Made by a program: the position numbers and the translations under genes. The notes under the pieces are model-generated. The model worked only from the letters and a program-made list of their open reading frames with translations. It was not told the origin of the DNA and ran no database searches. From positions 52,710-116,709 of the forward strand of contig NMRB01000229.1 of assembly GCA_002633025.1 (NCBI GenBank): 64,000 nt of DNA, read 5' to 3'. Shown one piece after another: positions 29,490 to 41,018 of the stretch (positions are counted from its first letter, which is position 1; each line of letters opens with the position of its first letter). The DNA comes from Notospermus geniculatus (taxonomy: Eukaryota; Nemertea; Pilidiophora; Heteronemertea; Lineidae).

Positions 29490-29808
29490 GCTTCGTACCT
29501 TGAAACACCCATTACACCATTTGCGCACCAACTTCGTCGTCATTCACTCACCTGATAACCGGAAGTGAAGGATCGAGGGCTCTGCATGGACAGAGGTAGG
29601 CTCCAAATAATATACAGTGCACGTACATGTATCCAAAAAAATCGTATTCAATCTGCGTCAAAAATGGAGAAGGTCCAAACGAAAACTATAAATTTCGCAT
29701 AACATGGCAATTCGACAACACATGCAAATACACCGTTTCTCCTCAAAATAAATATTAGCTCCGGTAGTGGTATGGTAGCGAGTGCAACCACGTCCGCTCC
29801 TACGCCTC

Positions 29809-30048
29809 TGGCCCATATTTTTAAAGCTGTTTTACCCGAAACCTGTTTTAACAAAAATCTGTTGTAACATAAGAAGCATTTTAAATTCACATTTTCAAAA
29901 GTGCTTTAAGATAAAATGCTGTTCTTACTGAAACGTTGTTTCAGCCAGCGTTTTAAATGTTAAAATGTGTTTGCGGCAGTGCCATAGGCCTGCAAGCCCA
30001 AAAATAAAATGCATTTTAGCATTAAAACTGCTTAAGAAATACGGGCCC
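29809..30048. mobile_element. family F element, complete copy
   Basis: Ends GGCCCATATTTTTAAAGC and GCTTAAGAAATACGGGCCC; the interior is rich in GTTTTA/TAAAAC. The interrupted copy at 59292-60942 confirms its limits. Confidence 0.75.
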
Positions 30049-30142
30049 GGTGTAATATTAATCAATATAGCCTATTAGCCAGTGTCAGGAGTACTTATGA
30101 ATTATACGGACACTCTGTAACGTTTTAATTATCTCTCAGCCG

Positions 30143-31086
30143 GACAGTGGTTTATATCGGCTTGTTGCACATGTACTTGACTCGATGGCGCGATGACTCG
30201 AAGGCGCGAAGAAGGCCAATTAAATTTCCTGTATATTGATGGGTGCATGCCTTATTTTAATTCGAGTTCCACTTCAAAACACTGGGTTACGATGCAACAT
30301 TTTAGGAAGATGAAATAAGCCACCTCTGGAATATTTTTATAACCATCGTTAGACATGTTAAACCACATACCTATTCCCATTTTTAATATAACTCTAATGC
30401 CGTGACGTCATTGGCGTTTAGAATGCATGATTGTGGTTGTGCGTGAAGCAGCGGAATTCATTCAAAACTGTTTGTTTTTTTTTCGTTCAAGTGTTTTGGA
30501 GAAGTACAGTCCAAGAATTTAATTTTCATTACATAATAAAAAATATCAAAAATTGTAAAAATTTGTTCCAAGATCTGAAACTTTTCGTCCAAGATTGTCA
30601 CGTGCGTCTTGCCAAGATGCAAGTGACCGCAAAACTGATGACGTCATGAAGTACATGAACAACCCGGGTCATTTCGTCATTTTCATGAATTTATTTTTTG
30701 CGTGGCAGCTCTGACACATTGGGAAACTTCCGGCATAGAACATGCAGTAGGATAATTGCTCAAAAGGGCTGAAAATTACCGCTATACCTCCTCCAATAGG
30801 GAGACAAGACCAATTCCAACAACTTTTCAAAAGGGACCCATAGTAAATTCTCAAGGACTTAGGAGCTATAGGCCTAGTTAGAGGCTACCCTTCATTTCAT
30901 GATTTACGCTGAGTATCAACCTCACTACAGCTGGGGACACTACGTCAGTCCACTTTCGCCGTTGATCCATACCACTTCTTAGAAATAACCAGCTGAATTT
31001 CATTGAATAATTTTGGCGGTCATCGAGTCATCGCGCCATCGAGTCATCGCGTCATAGAGTCAAGTACAACAAGCCGTTTATATCAC
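30143..31086. repeat. inverted pair with GACTCGATGGCGCGATGACTCG arms
   Basis: 30143-30206 is inverse to 31020-31086: GGTTTATATCGGCTTGTTG, then GACTCGATGGCGCGATGACT. A family D copy lies between them (30670-30930). Within the arm ATGACTCG/GGCGCG repeats two or three times. Confidence 0.75.
30670..30930. repeat. family D repeat, copy 1
   Basis: From ATTTCGTCATTTTCATGAAT to TATCAACCTCACTACAG it matches 63000-63232 closely and 62826-62977 partly. Landmarks are GGGCTGAAAATTACCGCTAT and TCTCAAGGACTTAGGAGC. No TIR was seen. Confidence 0.8.
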
Positions 31087-32007
31087 CAAATTGCTGCTGA
31101 GCGTCCGGCGGACGGTCGATGACGGGTACACTCGTTTAACCTGCTCCTCAGTCTGTTGCTGTGACAAGAGACAGGCCAACAGGAAGTTAGACATGCCCCT
31201 ACATTGCTCTAGCTAAAACACTTTTTAGGGGAGATTTAAAAGATGTTTTTGCATTAAAACCCTTTGGAAAATATGGAGGTAAAAATGCGTTTTCGTTGGA
31301 GCGTTCTAAAACTAAAACAACTTCGAATATAGATATGATATTTCCTAAAAACATTGTTTTATCTTTTTAAAATGCATTTTAGCGTAAAAACAGCTTTGAA
31401 AATAATTTTATGTGCCTCAGATCAGAGTCGTTCGCCATGAATTCATGCATTTAGACCTATACACTGATTTGCCTCACCCAATTTTGTAATCGCCTGATAA
31501 TGGAGAACCGAAAGGGGAATTAGGAGTTATGTCATTCAAAGGTGAAAGGAGATGGCCTGTAAACCATACTGCCAAACCATTCAATGACAATGGACTAGTC
31601 AATAGGCCTGAATAATAGCTGTTGTAGGCTTTGGGGCAACTGAACTCCTTACGTTCCGGTTGTTAGGTAACCCACTGGTAGGCCAAGGCGTATGTGGCAT
31701 TGCGTATGCACGGAGACATGGCGACCTGCAGACGGAGCAGATGAGGCGGCTCTAATGCTTTCTTTTTTGATACACCAATGTTTGTGGTGACTACTTATTT
31801 TTATATAGCATCCGCGGCCATCGATAGTAATCGGATAATTTGTTTATTCAATGTGTTCCGATTCGATACGATATGCTTACTTCCGTTTTGAAGGTTCGAG
31901 TGTTGGATTATCAGAGAGCCCTCGATCCTTCACTTCCGGTTGTCAGGTGAGTGAATGATGACGTAGATGTTATGCGCAGGGTGTAGGGTGTTTCAAGGTA
32001 GGAAGCT

Positions 32008-32182
32008 AATGCCCGTTGTACACGGTAGGATTTTCTTGTACTAAAAATTATAAATGGGGCCTAAATGGGTGTCCACAATGCCTTTCAGCAATGCAATCGG
32101 TTGCCTATGACCGAAATCACCCTTCATGAGCCTCATTTATAATTTTCAGTACGAAAAAATCCTACCGTGTACAACGGGCATT
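32008..32182. mobile_element. palindromic MITE in the right arm
   Basis: Same family as 29313-29489 with ends TAATGCCCGTTGTACACGG and CCGTGTACAACGGGCATTA. Confidence 0.85.
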
Positions 32183-32192
32183 AGTGTACATT

Positions 32193-32325
32193 AGGCTTCC
32201 ATTACATAGAAGTATACGGTATACGAAATCGCTGGTTAACAATGGCTTCCCGAGGATTCACGACCATGAAACCATTGTTAACCGGCGATTTCGTATACCG
32301 TATACTTCTATGTAACAGAAGCCTT
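32193..32325. mobile_element. near-perfect hairpin element with GTATACGGTATAC arms
   Basis: About 55-bp arms (ACATAGAAGTATACGGTATA and its inverse, CTGGTTAACAATGG / CCATTGTTAACCGG) surround a short loop. A one-arm relic (TTTCGTATACCGTATA) follows at about 32525. Confidence 0.9.
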
Positions 32326-32540
32326 ACGAACATTACCGAACTCTCGACTTCGGCAGCCTGCCGAAGTTGAGCGTAAAATATTTTGCATCCAAGTCGGAGA
32401 GTATATCTGACCTGTCAGCTTTAAAGTACGCTTCCACTACAGCTTTTAAATCAGGTGTGACAGGAATCAACGTCCTAGGAATGCAACTCCGCCAAACATT
32501 AAGCTTTGAGGCCTTTGTTAACCGGCATTTTCGTATACCG

Positions 32541-32699
32541 TATAGAGTGTTTGCACCGGTGGCCATGTTGGAGGTATGAACAAAAGAATTTGTCGCCAGT
32601 CACGGTCTACGGAGATTAACTTCGATTGTTTTGAAAGTCTGTTCTTTTGTTGTATGCCTCCAACATGGCCGCTGTGACGTCACGTGCAAACACTCTATA
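32541..32699. mobile_element. palindromic MITE with TATAGAGTGTTTGCAC ends
   Basis: The left arm GAGTGTTTGCACCGGTGGCC, then CATGTTGGAGG, is matched at the right by CCTCCAACATGGCCGC and GTGCAAACACTC. It abuts the next element. Confidence 0.85.
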
Positions 32700-33022
32700 G
32701 CCGTGTTTACACCTATGCAATTTTTTCAGGCCCGGGTTCGAATTTAACCCGGATCCATTGAATTTTCTGTCCACACCTATTATTCGTCTTACGATATTGA
32801 ACGCTGGCCATGCTATTTATAGACACACCACCCATTCAATTTTAGCAGACCGACACCTGTCGGTGGGCTCAGTAAACGTTTTAGCCCGGCATTTTTTTGT
32901 CCACACCTTTGAAATTGCCGAGCTAAAGAATAATCCGGATCAGACCCGCCGAGCGAAAGCGGGCTAAATTAGTCCGGCAATTTTTAATCCGGATCCGATT
33001 TTCATAGGTGTAAACGCAAAAA
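32699..33022. mobile_element. relative of family C, cut by the assembly gap
   Basis: Ends AGCCGTGTTTACACCTATG and CATAGGTGTAAACGC resemble family C, with CCCGGGTT and AATCCGGATC blocks inside. The right end touches the N-run. Confidence 0.65.
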
Positions 33023-33527
33023 NNNNNNNNNNNNNNNNNNNNNNNNNNNNNNNNNNNNNNNNNNNNNNNNNNNNNNNNNNNNNNNNNNNNNNNNNNNNNN
33101 NNNNNNNNNNNNNNNNNNNNNNNNNNNNNNNNNNNNNNNNNNNNNNNNNNNNNNNNNNNNNNNNNNNNNNNNNNNNNNNNNNNNNNNNNNNNNNNNNNNN
33201 NNNNNNNNNNNNNNNNNNNNNNNNNNNNNNNNNNNNNNNNNNNNNNNNNNNNNNNNNNNNNNNNNNNNNNNNNNNNNNNNNNNNNNNNNNNNNNNNNNNN
33301 NNNNNNNNNNNNNNNNNNNNNNNNNNNNNNNNNNNNNNNNNNNNNNNNNNNNNNNNNNNNNNNNNNNNNNNNNNNNNNNNNNNNNNNNNNNNNNNNNNNN
33401 NNNNNNNNNNNNNNNNNNNNNNNNNNNNNNNNNNNNNNNNNNNNNNNNNNNNNNNNNNNNNNNNNNNNNNNNNNNNNNNNNNNNNNNNNNNNNNNNNNNN
33501 NNNNNNNNNNNNNNNNNNNNNNNNNNN
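33023..33527. other. assembly gap
   Basis: Run of 505 N. Confidence 1.
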
Positions 33528-33610
33528 GGTACAGGTATTGGCCTATTAAAAGCTACGGCGGCAACTGTTCAAAATACGTTTAGCGTCATTGCCCAAAGTG
33601 AAAACCCACA

Positions 33611-33977
33611 CACACGCAGACGCTCGCTAAACGCAGTTGTGTATCGCACCCCCTTCGGTTTACTCGCTCTCCACAACTGCTTAACTTCGTAAGATTCGCC
33701 GCGTTAGGTCAACAGGTGGCGCTGAGAGAGTCGACCAATGAGAGCACCGAGCAACCGGTAACCAAGCTGGCCTGAGCGGTTCGTAGCCATGGTAGCACAA
33801 GAACATCCGTTGCCAACGGGCCAAAGAGTTCTGAAAGCAGCGTGCTGATAGGCTGTAAAACTCGCGCCAGGCCCTGACGCCATCTGTTGACCAAACGCGG
33901 CGACTTCCACGAAGTAAACCATTTGTGGAGAGCGAGTAAACCGAAGGGGGCGCGATACACAACTGCGGAGGGAGTTA
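33611..33977. repeat. inverted pair around a GC-rich spacer
   Basis: CGCAGTTGTGTATCGC and CCCCCTTCGGTTTACTCG, then CTCTCCACAA, at 33611-33672 are inverted at 33921-33977. The 250-bp spacer is GC-rich and open in several frames, but no protein is recognised. Confidence 0.75.
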
Positions 33978-34098
33978 AGACGCTCGCATGAGCCGACCTG
34001 TATACACTCCCTGTCTGTGTTGTTGACGACTTGTGATTGGCTGAATTGCCGGGGTATGAAAGCGCACATCGTAAATGTTCAACACAGTTGAACTCTGG

Positions 34099-34298
34099 AA
34101 AATGTTACGCCGACATGTGCAAGTGTTATATCTGCCAGTGTTTCTGTGGGTCAGTGTGCCCCCCTTATTGTTTGGGAAACGCTGGCAGGTAGATCGACAT
34201 GCTTCTCTGTGTGTCCCTTATTGTCAAGTCGCTGCTTATTCCGTCAGACAATAGGAGGGGAACACTCACAGATGGGGAACACTGGCAGATGTTACACC
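34099..34298. mobile_element. family A related element, copy 4
   Basis: Contains ACATGCTTCTCTGTGTGTC and CTGCTTATTCCGTCAGACAA between GTTACGCC and GATGTTACACC. It is longer than the 176-bp copies and more diverged. Confidence 0.55.
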
Positions 34299-34345
34299 TA
34301 CGGCGAGTGTTCGCTTGCGTCGACGTTATAAACGTATGCGCCGGC

Positions 34346-34772
34346 TAAGGGTAGGGACACACCTCACGCGATTCGTCGACGCATGCGGCAACGCCTTTGT
34401 TATTTTCCGCCGCACTACACGCAAACAAAGGTTTTGACGCATGCGTCGCCCTATCGCATGCGAATCGCGTAAGGGTAGGGACACACCTAACGCGATTCGC
34501 ATGCGATTGGGCGACGCATGCGTCAACGCAATTGTTTGCGTGCAGTGCGGCGGAAAATAACAAAGGCGTTGTCGCATGCGTCAACGAATCGCGTTAGGTG
34601 TGCAGCCACCCTTAGGGTAGGGACACACCTGACGCGATTCGCATGCGATAGGGCGACGCATGCGTCAGAACCTTTGTTTGCGTGCAGTGCGGCGGAAAAT
34701 AACAAAGGCGTTGCCGCATGCGTCAACGAATCGCGTTAGGTGTGCAGCCACCCTTAGGTGTGTCCTTACCCT
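34346..34772. repeat. three-unit array of CGCATGCG-rich MITE
   Basis: Units at 34346, 34470 and 34612 share TTAGGGTAGGGACACACCT, GCGACGCATGCGTC and CGGCGGAAAATAACAAAGGC. The first unit is inverted relative to the second; the second and third are direct. A single unit lies at 53706-53843. Confidence 0.85.
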
Positions 34773-35242
34773 AACGCCGGCTGCATGCGTATGCCAGCGT
34801 ATATTACGGCGGGTGACGGCGTCAGAAGTATAAATCCGCCTTATTGCCTCATTGACATCAATATCAAGGTTATTCATGAACTCTAGTCAACCGTGACTGT
34901 GTTTCTGTGTTGGCTGTTTCAAGGCTTACATTTTCCACACTGCAGCATCACTAATCAACCAGCGCAGACTGTGAATCAGTCATCATTTGTTACAAAATCA
35001 TACTTAAAGTTTCATTCCTTTTTGAAAACAATATTAGTGATATTTTCATCCTTTCAAGGATTCTATGCACGTAATATCGCTGACACCTGTCTTCTGGTTC
35101 ACATCTGAAACAACCCACGACAGACGTTTTCAGCGTTGTGTGACAGTTATCACAAATTTAAGGTTAATCTTGAGAAGAATCAACATTTTTCATGAACCGG
35201 CAGCCGATTTTTTTCCTTGTGGCAATCAGCTGATAATGCATG

Positions 35243-35458
35243 GTTAAAAGGAGCACGGTATTGCCACTTTTTCTCGACAGCCGGCGCCACCGCGCCACTC
35301 TCCAACCCAGGGACTTACTACGCTATCGGCGAATGGACCCGATTTACTACGTACATTTTGTAATGCATTTTTGTAGTTCGTGTTACTCTCGCTAGGTGGC
35401 TCCCTCTACGTCTGCAGTCAAATAAATCATTAGAGATCCAATACCGTGTTCCTTTAAC
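35243..35458. mobile_element. family G TIR element, copy 1
   Basis: GTTAAAAGGAGCACGGTATTG and CAATACCGTGTTCCTTTAAC are the ends. The interior (AATGGACCCGATTTACTAC, ACATTTTGTAATG) matches 42490-42774. Confidence 0.8.
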
Positions 35459-36702
35459 AACTCGAGAATGGACGACCTTCATGAATCCACACGTCCTGAA
35501 AATTGGGCCACAACCAATTTTTGTCTTCCTGATATCTGATGAATGCGAATTCGATGCAAATGACTGTTATGATTGAAAAATAGATTGACACTGAGTGGAC
35601 GCCCTCGACGCAAGCAAAAGCGAAATGAAATATGAGTCTAAAGAAAAACCAATAGGAACTAAGCAGAAAAATTAATGAAAACAAAGAAAAAAACGAATCA
35701 TTGAAAAAAGACTTCTGAGAACAGTCGATAAAGACAACGTTCAACAGCATGTCAGATATTTCCCTATCCCTCGTCCCTGGGCGACGCGATCATGTAGCCC
35801 CAAGGATAGCATCCTCACCGTGCTTCAACTCGGAACTGATCATTGTTTTCGAAAAACACCTTCGCTGATCACAATTCTATTTCCCCTGGGCATGCTCGGA
35901 ATATGCAGGGTATTGAAAGCAAAGGTTTATTGACTCTTCGACAGGGATGACAGCGAATAACTGGATGCGTTTAGATGTACTCTACGTGTTTTTGTAAGCC
36001 GATACGAGCAAGCGTTCACTGAGGGTGTCTATGTACCAGAGTCAGTCCCAGATTGGAAAAAAACGTTTGTTTATTTTGATATGTGATACATTCGGGGGCG
36101 ATGACGCCACCATGGTCTAAAATCAGATATACGCGAGCGCGTTTGAAATCAGAGGCTAAACAAGCGTAGTATGATGGTCCTCGCCGCAGTAAAAGCTTGG
36201 TTCTTATTTCGTTTACCCCGTGTTTGCCAATACTCCGCTGTTGACAGAGTTGTTCGATCGTCGTTAGTGTATCCTTACCATAAAAAATGACGGCGTCTAT
36301 CTACTTGAGTCAATGCAAGATTGAATAGATATACAGAAAATACGAAAAGTTAATACCAAAATTCATAAGTTCGCTGGCGTATGAATTTTCGATAATAGGA
36401 TGTGGGTATAGGTTATTCCTTCCTGAATAAAACTTGTTTTGAAGTGGGGGTTTTTTGTCATGAGGGGAGTTGTTCAGAAGTTTTTGTACTGATTACGGAC
36501 TGAGTTTATTAAACGCATTTTCCATAAACAGGAAAAAAGGATAAGAAAAAATGAAAGCGTCTAATATCTACCAGAGTCAAGTCAATGTTATATTAAATAG
36601 AGTACATATAAAATCATTAGCTGATATAAAATAAACATTGCTTTAACCCTTTCGTTACTGGTCAATCTCTTGGCGGCTTATCAGAAAAATAACCACATTT
36701 CT
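35459..36702. other. non-coding, AT-rich stretch
   Basis: A 98-codon minus frame at 35454-35750 is hydrophobic and low in complexity and is not supported. Nothing else is recognised. Confidence 0.45.
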
Positions 36703-37270
36703 TTTTAGCTCACCTCTGTGAGGTGAGCTTTTCTTATGGCGTGTCGTCCGTCGGCGTCCGTCGTCGTCGTCGTCGTTAACAGGGGTGGCACGTTTCTAAA
36801 CCGCTTGGCCTAGAAACTTGGTGTACAGGTACCCTATGGTAAAAATTATCTCTGGACCGAAAATTAGGGCTGATAGTTTTACCCTCTGGCCTGTAGGGGG
36901 CGCTTTGTGAAAACCTTCTTTTGGCCATATCTCCTGAACGCTGCTAGCTACAATCATGAAACTTTTATGGTGGGTTCCTCTGATGAGGCAACATCACAAA
37001 AGTCCCGGGTTTTTTATTTGACCCACTTTTCAAGGTCACAGAGGTCAAAGTGACACATTCCGTGGCTATTTGGCATAGAGTGTTTTGATTTGGTGTGAAG
37101 ATATATCTAGGCACCCTCTACAAGTGCACCAAATTTCAACCCAATCGGACTTCAAATATGGCCGCCAGGAAGCCATCTTGAAAAAAAGACTTTGACCCGT
37201 ATCTCATAAATCGGAGTACGTTGGATGTTCTAACTTTGCTAAAACATGTGTCTAGGTACCCTCTAAGTGT
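36703..37270. repeat. GCTCACC-type interspersed repeat, copy 2
   Basis: TTTTAGCTCACCTCTGTGAG, a (CGT)n run GTCGTCGTCGTCGTCG, CAAGGTCACAGAGGTCAAAG and ATATGGCCGCCAGG match the 23717 copy in order. Confidence 0.7.
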
Positions 37271-37427
37271 ACCTTGGTCGCTGGTTGAAAGAGAGTATCC
37301 ATTAACCTGGTCAATCTATCAGAATATGATTCAGACCATGTTATTNTTTGTTACTTTTTGTCATGAATATGTTAGGACGCTTGTTTTCAAAGAGCGTCAA
37401 TAAAGTCGGCATAGGTAGCCCCCAGCC

Positions 37428-37717
37428 TTAAAGCCAGACACTATAGACAGATGGGTTATAATCGACGAGCATAGTCTCGGTCACCCAGCCGCTGTTTCGA
37501 ATCTGGGGAACCGTAGCAGTACTGTCTGGCTGGCTGCGCAAGACTACACACAGCATTGGGGATTCCCCAAGGAGGGGATTCCCAAAACCTCGGTGCAGGA
37601 TAATGCTATAATATGTGGTTCTATGGTTCTATACACTACGCACGCCTGTAGATGAGGCTGCACTATCTATTCGGCCGAACTGGGGAGTGAGTAGCGGTGC
37701 ATAGTGTGCGGCTTTAA
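37428..37717. mobile_element. TTAA-flanked MITE, copy 1 (282 bp)
   Basis: The element (37432-37713) begins AGCCAGACACTATA and ends ATAGTGTGCGGCT, with TTAA on both sides, the piggyBac/Kolobok target. Copy 2 at 44895-45171 is nearly identical. Confidence 0.9.
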
Positions 37718-37720
37718 GAG

Positions 37721-37856
37721 GGACCATATTCACAAATCTCCCGTAACTTACGGGAGCAAGTAAGCTATTGTCTATTAGCAGACAACCTGTTGTTCACTAT
37801 CATCCCGACAAAGGATTTGCGTATTAAAGTTACGGGAGCTTTGTGAATAAGGTCCA
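37721..37856. mobile_element. palindromic MITE with GGACCATATTCACAAA ends
   Basis: GGACCATATTCACAAA, then CTCCCGTAACTT, is inverted as AAGTTACGGGAG and TTTGTGAATAAGGTCC. It begins a few bases after the TTAA element. Confidence 0.85.
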
Positions 37857-38332
37857 TGGATCTCGCCTGCATGGTATAAAAGAAAAGCTCTGTCAAATTG
37901 TTAAGCAGCCACATTCGGTCAACACGGAAATGAGTCAAAGGGCACAACCAGAAATTCTAAATATTATGTCGAATTCTTGGAACTACCCAAATGGGGGGGG
38001 GGGTACCTGTAGCTGTAGCACTCTAATGCATAATTCATGCATTCGGGAACGTGATATTTCCCGTCTGGAGTTCCACATTAACTCTTCAGGTCTTCTTAAT
38101 TACAAGAAAAAAAAACTTCTGGCTGCTGCACTTGTCTGCCTCTCACTCGCATTTGCCTTGTGTGACTAAGCACTCCAGGGTCATTCTGATTCTAGTTGGA
38201 CGTCAAATTGTCAAATTTACAAAAAACTGCGACGTCAAACTCTTGTGCAACTTCATGTCTTTTTGATTACAAGAATAACGTGACTGATGTTTGCTGTGCT
38301 TGCCTTCCTCTCACCCGCACTAGCCTTCTGGA

Positions 38333-38445
38333 CCCGGTTGCACTAGGCGTAGTTCTATCTCGTAGTTGGCTTCTAACATACGAAGTTAGAAGCCAACTAG
38401 GAGATAGAATGATACTACGCCTAGTATGCATTTGTGCAACCGGGC
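38333..38445. mobile_element. palindromic element with CCCGGTTGCAC ends
   Basis: CCCGGTTGCACTAGGCGTAG and GTTGGCTTCTAAC are matched inversely by GTTAGAAGCCAAC, CTACGCCTAG and GTGCAACCGGG. The termini resemble family E (59501). Confidence 0.85.
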
Positions 38446-39291
38446 CCCGTATTCTGTGACTACAAGCACTCAATTCTGGTGCGGATCAAACTCTCTTGTG
38501 CACGATGCTCACCAAGAGCCACAATCCATCCTTCCCCTGAACGCCTGGACGGCGACCATATTGCCTTCTACCTCTCCGTCAGGTTAATAACTGAGCCTGA
38601 CCGGTGTCACTCTCCGAGAGTATGTCCCCCGTGGTTCGAATGAGGTCCCCTAAATGGCATTGATCTGCTTGTAAGCTTATCTGCTGTCTCATTTAGAGCG
38701 ATGGGAGTGTACACAAGAGTGACCTGTGCTGTGGATTTCTCCAGGATTACACTCCGCGTTATCTGCGCCTTTCCCACTCCATGATATGTCGAAAGGCTAA
38801 GTGAGTCTGCTCGGTAACTGCCTATCCGTCATGGTATCGGGTTGGCTTTCGTTAACACTAAACTCTCCTCATTGATTTCTCATTCGAATCCCAGTAGTCA
38901 CCGACGAGATTTCCACCTCCTTCGCTGTCGGTGACGTAGTTCATGATAAAGGGATAGCAACGTCATTTATTCATTATTTCTTTGAAACAAAAAGCACATT
39001 TACACAGGGTCGTCTTGAAAATAACTCACACGTTTATTTCGTCCAAATTTCTACAGATCTTCAAATTTTCTCACTTTTGTTCGTTTGTCCCAGGGGTGAG
39101 TGAATTTTTACTCCGAAAACATTTTTAAAATCAATGTAAATTTTTTCTCAGTTTCTCTTCATAAAAAATAACAAATGTCACTATCTCTGGAAAATACAAG
39201 TTTTTTTCTGGACCGTTATGGATTTGATAGAAATAAAACACACGCGCGCGCGCACACGAGCACACACGAATGTTTTCGACACTGCAAAACC
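38446..39291. other. non-coding stretch with a CA/CG microsatellite
   Basis: A short purine-pyrimidine run ACACGCGCGCGCGCACAC lies near 39240. No gene or repeat family is recognised. Confidence 0.45.
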
Positions 39292-39292
39292 A

Positions 39293-39428
39293 TTGGCCTG
39301 TATTCTTGAAGCCTCCTTGACTCAATTTTGACGTCCTCCTTGACGTCTACTTGCAATTGTATTCTACCCTGTAAACAATAGTTAAAAGTAAACCTTGAAG
39401 TTTAAGGAAGCTTCTAGAACACGGCCCA
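39293..39428. mobile_element. degenerate TIR element
   Basis: GGCCTGTATTCTTGAAGCCTCC and GGAAGCTTCTAGAACACGGCC are imperfect inverted ends, a pattern common in short palindromic elements. Confidence 0.55.
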
Positions 39429-39621
39429 TTGAATATGGAGTTCAGCTGTGTGACCGATCGCGTCTCCGATAGTTCCGGTGTAATAGAATCTAATGTCCCC
39501 CAACATTTTACGGATAAAGCGGCACCATTGAATCGGACTCTAGAGAGAACTAAGGCCCTTAATCCTGTGGCAAACAAAGCATGGAGACATCAGAAAGACG
39601 GGGCATTAGATTTTATCACAC

Positions 39622-39799
39622 CTGTGTGATGAGAATGCCTCCCTTCTGCCAGTGACCGCCTTTTCTTTGGCGGACACTGAAAAACAGAGAGACATGTTTA
39701 CCACTACCAGGGCCTCCTCCATTGTCACGTCGGTATGTAATCCGATAATCTTTTGTTGGGAGGAATTGGTAAACGGGGAGCAATGAAAAATATTACACC
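39622..39799 (+). mobile_element. family A element, copy 5
   Basis: Shares GATGAGAATGCCTCCC, CAGAGAGACATGTTTA and TTTTGTTGGGAGGAATTGG with copy 1 and ends ATATTACACC. Confidence 0.7.
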
Positions 39800-40483
39800 A
39801 TCACTTGTCAAGAAAATTGATATTGTAACGCATTTCTAGCAGTTATTGTAGCAAGTGTAATTCTAATGCATAACTGCTTTCATTGACATTCCTTTCAAAA
39901 ATATGGCGTGTCTTCCGTGACTTGGTTGTAAAGGATTATTGTTTTCATTTTCATCACCATCAAAGATAGAAGAGACGGCCATTTCCTGAGGTGCATTGTT
40001 AGCTAATAAAAATAACAAACGAGAGTGGGCTGAATTACACCAGACGAAAAATGAGACTTGCCTTTTTTCAGTTTCATTATTTGATCGGGTAAATACGATA
40101 TTATCAGTTATTCCGAGCAGAAGATCTTCAGCAAAATGTTCTAATGTTCCGATGCGTTCATTGGGCCGTTGTTTCTTCTACAACCGTCTGTGAAATCACG
40201 AATGCACCGTGCATGCCTGTATTCGGATAAGAAACGCCGTATTTTGCTCGATCTCTGAGGAATACCTTCGAATTTCAAAGCGGTCTTACAGAACTCAAAG
40301 GCGGGTTCCGGTTACAAACCAAAAGGAATACCATTAGTAAAGGAAATTAGGAAAGTGTCACAAGCTTCAGGCGTTGACTGTTTGCTTTCGTGTTCTATTT
40401 ATGAGCAGTAAATTACATCAAATATCACTCCGGCTGAGTCTGAATCATTAAAAATTCTGACCTCGGTTTTGTATTTTGATATA
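39800..40483. other. non-coding stretch
   Basis: No repeat family, RNA gene or convincing exon seen. Confidence 0.4.
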
Positions 40484-41018
40484 TACAGGATGTTTCAAAA
40501 AAGTAAACAAGAAATCAATATATTAATTTGTGGAACAAATCTTTTTATATAGATATGTTTGTAGATGTTCACCATACTGGAGACATGTCCGGATGAAACG
40601 ACCCTCCTCAGATCAGAGTTGCGGGGGTCTCTGCACCAGATGCTGAGTTTCTGATAACCCCATAGCTCCTTTTTACCTGCTTTAGTATCAGGGGCCACAA
40701 AGTTTGGCATTGGGTTCTCTTCTCTTGTTTTTCTCCTCAGTAGGCCTACCTAATTTCCCCTCCAGGTTAGGATCACGAGGCTTCTAATTCTGGCGAATTT
40801 TTCAATTTTTCAAATGGGAGAGAATTTTTTCCACTTTGAGAAATTTTCTTTGAAAGACATGACATTTTGTGTGATTTTTCGGGTGATATTTCACAAAAGA
40901 GGAAAAAATTTTACCCCAATTTTTAAAAAATCCGCGCAAAATGCCAAAATTTCCCACTTCTTATTTTCCACTTTTATTTCTTACTCCCTTGTGTTTACTT
41001 TTTTTGAAACACCTTGTA
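40484..41018. mobile_element. TA-flanked, mariner-like MITE (531 bp)
   Basis: The element (40486-41016) starts CAGGATGTTTCAAAAAAGT, its end is inverted as TTTTTTTGAAACACCTTG, and it is bounded by TA. CAGGGTGT-type ends and a TA duplication fit IS630/Tc1/mariner. No transposase is present. Confidence 0.75.

Larger units (their letters stand above)
29186..32425. repeat. 3.2-kb inverted repeat with long arms
   Basis: The left arm, 29186-29584, is the inverse of 31915-32425; shared blocks include AAAGCTGACAGGTCAGAT, CTCAACTTCGGCAG, GTTGTACACG and GGAAGTGAAGGATCGAGGGC. The right arm is about 110 bp longer because it holds a hairpin element (32193-32325). The 2.3-kb centre carries families F and D and another inverted pair. 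It could be a large fold-back transposon or an inverted segmental duplication; no transposase is seen. Confidence 0.75.

Noticed and set aside
33704-34069. 121-codon minus frame between the inverted arms
   Set aside because: GC-rich spacer open in several frames, bounded by repeat arms, no splice or domain evidence.
34326-34877. Several overlapping frames in both strands
   Set aside because: They are translations of the CGCATGCG repeat array.
35454-35750. 98-codon hydrophobic minus frame
   Set aside because: Phe/Ser/Leu-rich product of AT-rich DNA without signal-peptide logic, splice sites or homologous motif.
39429-39629. 66-codon plus frame with protein-like composition
   Set aside because: Starts at the edge of a degenerate MITE and ends in a family A border; no splice signals could be fixed.
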